From Phycisphaerales bacterium (GTDB lineage: Bacteria; Planctomycetota; Phycisphaerae; Sedimentisphaerales; Anaerobacaceae), in the NCBI GenBank assembly GCA_003533825.1, contig DQCG01000088.1, forward strand, positions 1 through 10,146: 10,146 nt of DNA, in the 5' to 3' direction. The notes beneath the pieces were generated by a model. It did no database searches. It was not told the origin of the DNA and was given only the letters and a program-made list of their open reading frames with translations. Below, one piece after another: positions 6,623-10,146 of the stretch (position 1 is the first letter of the stretch; every line of letters begins with the position of its first letter). Both the position numbers and the translations under genes were made by a program.

Positions 6623-6660
6623 GCCGAATGGTTACGCAATTCGGTCTTTCTCCCTCTTTC
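6623..6660. terminator. Possible terminator between convergent genes
   Basis: The arms ccgaat (6624-6629) and attcgg (6639-6644) form a 6-bp stem, extendable by a G-T pair, followed on the + strand by the T-rich run tctttctccctcttt. It sits between the + strand UROD-family gene and the - strand beta-helix gene, where a terminator is expected. The stem is short and the tail is interrupted by C, so this is only moderately supported. Confidence 0.4.
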
Positions 6661-6664
6661 ACGG

Positions 6665-8920
6665 TCACTTCTTCGGAATCAATCCGATGATCTCGTCCCC
6701 AGCAACATAAGCCCCACACACCGGACCATACTTGCTGCCGGCAACGTCCTTGATCTTTTTCGGATCGCCTTTGCGCTTGAAGTCATCGAGGTTCGATCCC
6801 ACCGGGTTGACGAATACAGGGTCTTTCCACACGGAGTTCTTGTCCTTGTCGGAGTATTGCTGCCAAGTTGCGAGCGTATTGCCTCTGTTGCGGTAGAGGT
6901 TTCGCCATTGCGTATCACCGGTTGTTGAAAAGAAGAGGTTGTAATCCGAGTTCAGATTGCTCCACGGCTCCGTCTGGATATCATAGAAAGTCTGGCTCGG
7001 CTTTGAGTGGTAATAAAGGTTGTTATATACGTTGATTACGGGGTTCTGCCAATCGCCGATATCCCCCGTTTTTCCCCTCCTGTAGCCACAGTTCACGAAG
7101 GTATTGTTGTAAGCGACTGTTCGCAGGCGGGCGGGACTGCGAAAGGAGATACCAGTGCTTTTGCTGTAGAATACATTGTGGTGGATATATATGTGGTCCA
7201 CATCCGCATCTTGATTGTGGCCGCCTACACCGGTGTTGCCGTTGGGATTGATAGATGTTGGGCCAAAGAAGTTGTAGCGGATTATGATGTTTCTGCCTTG
7301 TTGGCCACCCGTGTCCTTTGTGGATGTATCAGGACCGTAGTTGTCATAAAACTCGTTGTTCTCAACGATGAAGCTCGAGTCGTAACACATAAGAGCCGCC
7401 CCGTTTCCAGTGCTCTCCCCCCAGCAACTGTGGTGTATCTTGTTGTTTTGGATCACGACGTTGTAGACAGCAGCTCCTCCGGTGCCGTTCAATGCGATGA
7501 CCTGACCCTGGTTCATATGCGGCCCACCTCCCCCGAGGTCACAGCCCTGGAGCGTAATGTCATGCCCCCTGATTACCACTTGGCCATAGGTCTTAAAGCC
7601 CGCCACATCCACATACGCCCCGCCAATGCTGATAGCGGGATGTGGGTAGTAGTGAGACGAATTCTTGAACGTCGTATCACTCGGGTCGGGATTATAGCGG
7701 CTGACCCCCGGCTTAGCCTGAATGACCACCAACTCATCTTTGTAGGCCCTTACCAGTTTTCGCTTCTGGGGAGTCCCGCTGGCAGTTATGTCGAGGGCGC
7801 CAGTCCAGTAGTTGACCTTGTTGCCGTGCACGACGATGTATTTGCCTACCGAGGCGCGGGAGTAGCTGCCGCCGCGGATATACAGGGCATCGGCGACTGA
7901 GAGGGCGCGGGCAGCCTGGTCCAACTCGGTGAAAACCCTGTACCTACCCTGGCCGCAGGACCGCGTCTCGGGGTCATAGGTGGTCGAGCGATTGACAACG
8001 CCGGGGCGGTTATCGAGGAAGATCACCGTATCAGGCAGTCCCGGGTATTCAGACGCCAGCGGCACAGTCGGCTCCATGTTGCCGGCTACAGCCAACTCAT
8101 CTATCCAGAGCGTCTGTTCGTGAGGAAGCAGTCCCGGGCCGAAGTACGGCGTCAGTAGGAATTGGTTGAACTTCATCTCAGGGAAGTCGGTTGAGCGGAA
8201 GACAACATCATTGTGCTCGACAACCAGTTTGCCGTCGAACCAGCCTCGAAGCCGGCCATCATTGTTCGGCTTGTCGTTCTTCATATCCAGGCTGTTGAGC
8301 TTGAACATCGCTTCGACACAGTGCCATTTGGCGTTGTTGAAGAGCACCTCCTCACTGTCGTAGAATTTGCCGTTATAGCCGCCTCTGAGAGGGCCCTGTG
8401 TCAGCCCGTGAGGCGCATCCTTATTCTGAATGTCCGTGGCCGCAAGGCGCAGCTTCCCGTTGACCGGCTCGATGTAAAGGGTAAGATGGCTGGCGGCCGG
8501 GCCGTGGTACTTGCTGTTTTCAGTGGTCAAAAAGTGCATCATATGAGGATGGTAAGGCCGGCCACTCCAACTCCAGCCATCTGACAGCTTGATGTAGAAG
8601 CGAAGGTACACCACCTCGGTAGGCTCAATGAGCCGCCGAATACCTGCGGAGGTTATGGGGCTGGTACTGTTCTTCTTCCAGCGGTACTCGATACAACCTT
8701 TGCCTGCGTGGGCATCTTTCTCAGAAATCTTGAATTTGTTGCCGTCGTACCATCCTCGACTGGCCAGATTGGCGTCATCAAAACTTTCGCTGAAATAGAG
8801 CCTGGAGGAATTCTCATCGGCGGCGAGATCTGCTCCCAATAAAACATTAGTTTTGAGCATTGAGATTAACATAATGAAAACCAAAACCGAGGTTAAGAAC
8901 GAAGTGCTTCTTTCTTTCAT
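6665..8920 (-). CDS. Secreted beta-sandwich plus right-handed beta-helix protein, possible polysaccharide lyase
   Basis: The 751-residue protein starts at the ATG complementary to 8918-8920, with gggagt (complement of 8925-8930) as ribosome binding site. A signal peptide covers residues 1-30 (charged MKERS, then hydrophobic LTSVLVFIMLISML, possible cut after LLGA). Residues about 40-285 look like a concanavalin/LamG-type beta-sandwich as in some polysaccharide lyases and binding modules (FSESFDD, RGWFDGKLVV, LWIDELAVAG). Residues about 325-700 form a right-handed beta-helix, shown by recurring coil turns such as VVIQNNKIHHS, FIVENNEFYDN, IYIHHNVFYS, TVAYNNTFVN and INVYNNLYY, which make an asparagine ladder. 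Such proteins usually bind or cleave acidic or plant/algal polysaccharides outside the cytoplasm. No lyase family or catalytic set can be named from sequence alone. Large + strand open frames inside it are shadows. Confidence 0.82.
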   Translation of the reverse strand: MKERSTSFLTSVLVFIMLISMLKTNVLLGADLAADENSSRLYFSESFDDANLASRGWYDGNKFKISEKDAHAGKGCIEYRWKKNSTSPITSAGIRRLIEPTEVVYLRFYIKLSDGWSWSGRPYHPHMMHFLTTENSKYHGPAASHLTLYIEPVNGKLRLAATDIQNKDAPHGLTQGPLRGGYNGKFYDSEEVLFNNAKWHCVEAMFKLNSLDMKNDKPNNDGRLRGWFDGKLVVEHNDVVFRSTDFPEMKFNQFLLTPYFGPGLLPHEQTLWIDELAVAGNMEPTVPLASEYPGLPDTVIFLDNRPGVVNRSTTYDPETRSCGQGRYRVFTELDQAARALSVADALYIRGGSYSRASVGKYIVVHGNKVNYWTGALDITASGTPQKRKLVRAYKDELVVIQAKPGVSRYNPDPSDTTFKNSSHYYPHPAISIGGAYVDVAGFKTYGQVVIRGHDITLQGCDLGGGGPHMNQGQVIALNGTGGAAVYNVVIQNNKIHHSCWGESTGNGAALMCYDSSFIVENNEFYDNYGPDTSTKDTGGQQGRNIIIRYNFFGPTSINPNGNTGVGGHNQDADVDHIYIHHNVFYSKSTGISFRSPARLRTVAYNNTFVNCGYRRGKTGDIGDWQNPVINVYNNLYYHSKPSQTFYDIQTEPWSNLNSDYNLFFSTTGDTQWRNLYRNRGNTLATWQQYSDKDKNSVWKDPVFVNPVGSNLDDFKRKGDPKKIKDVAGSKYGPVCGAYVAGDEIIGLIPKK

Positions 8921-8962
8921 AACGACTCCCTATGACAAAAGCGTTATTTGCTTTGGTTGCTC

Positions 8963-8992
8963 ATTTTAGCAACATAAGCTATGTTGCCACAA
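8963..8992 (-). promoter_or_regulatory. Putative promoter with a palindrome filling the -35/-10 spacer
   Basis: On the - strand a weak -35 TTGTGG (complement of 8987-8992) and a good -10 TAAAAT (complement of 8963-8968) are 18 nt apart. The perfect inverted repeat gcaacata-agc-tatgttgc (8969-8987) occupies the spacer almost exactly, which is a common place for a repressor operator. A further gttgc at 8956-8960 repeats the half-site end. It lies about 45 nt upstream of the beta-helix gene start, suggesting substrate-controlled expression. The regulator is unknown. Confidence 0.42.
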
Positions 8993-9035
8993 CTTGTTTT
9001 TCTTCCATTTTGACATTGACAGGTTTTAATGGCTG

Positions 9036-9051
9036 GTGTGCTGGCGCACAC
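9036..9051 (-). other. Small hairpin downstream of the debranching enzyme gene
   Basis: The arms gtgtgc (9036-9041) and gcacac (9046-9051) form a 6-bp stem with a 4-nt loop, 43 nt past the stop codon of the - strand debranching gene. No T-tract follows on that strand, so a terminator role is doubtful. Confidence 0.25.
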
Positions 9052-9093
9052 GAATTGCGTCAGAAGGTAATTTGATTCGTGGTTCTTTAACAA

Positions 9094-10146
9094 TTAGCTG
9101 CTTATCAACTGATACGCTCTTATCAATTCTGCGATGCTCCATGCCTGGGCAAAGCAGCCTTTGGGCTTGTGAGGGGCATCGCCGTCGAATATTTCCGAGA
9201 TACTTCCGAGGCAGCCGTCTTCGGTTAGATGCCCAAGCAAAGGTTCAATGAATTGGGCGGCTTGAATTTTGCTTGCGGGGCTGGATTCATTGACCTTCAA
9301 ATACGCCTCTACAAAATGTCCGATAAGATACGGCCATACTGTGCCCTGATGGTAGGCCTCATCGCGTTGTTGCGGCGGCCCGGTATACTCGGATTTGTAG
9401 TTCGGCGAATCCGGACTCAGCGTTCGCAGGCCATAGGGCGTTAATAAATGCTTTTGCACCACCTCTGCAACCGAAGCCTGCTGTTTTTCTGATAACGGCG
9501 AGAAATTCAGTGAAACCGCGAATATCTGGTTTGGTCGAAGGCTGTCATCGACTGAGCCATCCGGCAAAATACAGTCGTTCAGGTAACCTTTAGATTCGTT
9601 CCAGAACAATTCAGAAAAGCTTTTGCGAACCTTCTCGGCCATAGATTCGTAACGCCCGGCGTTTTCCATATCCCGGCCGGCATAGAATTGAGCCGCCAGG
9701 CACAGACAATTGTACCACAGCGCGTTTACCTCGACCGCTTTTCCATATCTGGGCGTGAAAGCGATGTCATCATACTTGGCGTCCATCCAGGTGAGCTGAG
9801 TTTGTTCATCGCCCGCCGTGATAAGTCCGTCGGCGTCGGCATGAATACCGAATCTCGTGCCCTTCCGGTAAGAATCGATAATCAAGCGGATTGTCGGCAT
9901 TAGCTCCTGCTCGAAGGTCTTGGAATCGTCGGTGGCTCGCAGGTATTGGAAGGCGGCGTTGATAAACCATAGAGAGGCGTCGACACTGTTAAAGTGGGTA
10001 GAATCGCTGTAGTCATCGAAACGATTCGGAATCATCCCCTCATCGGCCACTGCGGCGAACGTTGTCAGGACCGATTTCGCCTCCTCAAACCTGCCGGTTA
10101 CCAGCAGCAGGCCCGGCAGTGATATAAACGCATCCCTGCCCCAGTC
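9094..10146 (-). CDS. Glycogen debranching enzyme, amylo-alpha-1,6-glucosidase domain (5' part missing)
   Basis: The frame stays open to the window edge, so the gene begins beyond it; 350 C-terminal residues are present, including 32 before the internal GTG at 10048-10050. The first residues read DWGRDAFISLPGL, the hallmark of the GDE C-terminal (alpha/alpha)6-barrel domain. Further family motifs follow in order: TWMDAKYDD (about 119-127), GKAVEVNALWYN (about 135-146), RPNQIFAVSL (about 204-213), TPYGLRTLSPDSPNY and AYHQGTVWPYLIG (about 264-276). The enzyme removes alpha-1,6 branches during glycogen or maltodextrin breakdown in the cytoplasm. The N-terminal domain typical of bacterial and archaeal forms is outside the window. 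The secreted beta-helix gene follows 173 nt downstream with its own likely promoter, so shared transcription is uncertain. Confidence 0.92.
   Translation of the reverse strand, partial: DWGRDAFISLPGLLLVTGRFEEAKSVLTTFAAVADEGMIPNRFDDYSDSTHFNSVDASLWFINAAFQYLRATDDSKTFEQELMPTIRLIIDSYRKGTRFGIHADADGLITAGDEQTQLTWMDAKYDDIAFTPRYGKAVEVNALWYNCLCLAAQFYAGRDMENAGRYESMAEKVRKSFSELFWNESKGYLNDCILPDGSVDDSLRPNQIFAVSLNFSPLSEKQQASVAEVVQKHLLTPYGLRTLSPDSPNYKSEYTGPPQQRDEAYHQGTVWPYLIGHFVEAYLKVNESSPASKIQAAQFIEPLLGHLTEDGCLGSISEIFDGDAPHKPKGCFAQAWSIAELIRAYQLISS

Noticed and set aside
7007..7900. 297-codon + strand open frame inside the beta-helix gene
   Set aside because: It lies antisense to a well-supported secreted protein, is valine-rich with no recognisable domain, and has no ribosome binding site.

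Overview
The window is bacterial chromosome of roughly balanced base composition. It suggests an anaerobic or environmental bacterium, perhaps a planctomycete of the Phycisphaerae type. That guess rests on overall gene style (CPA2 antiporters, a UROD/MtaA-family protein, a large secreted beta-helix protein, a glycogen debranching enzyme) and there is no decisive marker, so treat the taxonomy as weak.

Bases 1-4703 (+ strand) are an ion-transport cluster: the 3' end of a CPA2 cation:proton antiporter with a C-terminal CBS pair; a two-domain regulator joining a PTS EIIA (PtsN-like) domain to a C-terminal domain that looks PII-like; a second CPA2 antiporter with no CBS tail; and a third CPA2 antiporter with a CBS pair. 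The last three genes are translationally packed (ATGA overlap, then a 2-nt gap). The likely theme is control of monovalent cation/proton exchange by a phosphorylation-type regulator and by CBS ligand sensing. This is the best candidate for an undescribed system here.

Bases 4704-5115 hold no gene but an unusually clear nest of repeats. An outer inverted repeat surrounds a unit bounded by ctgtcat/atgacag that carries three short hairpins. A roughly 150-bp MITE-like element has inserted into one hairpin, leaving an 8-9 bp target duplication. Its interior folds into three abutting hairpins closed by a stem.

Bases 5116-6599 (+) carry rnpA (RNase P protein), without rpmH beside it, and a 340-residue UROD/MtaA-family protein that keeps the His-x-Cys...Cys zinc ligands of corrinoid-dependent methyltransferases. 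Bases 6665-10146 lie on the - strand: a secreted protein with an N-terminal lectin/lyase-like beta-sandwich and a right-handed beta-helix (possible polysaccharide lyase), preceded by the 3' part of a glycogen debranching enzyme that runs off the window. A short inverted repeat with a T-rich tail separates the convergent + and - blocks.
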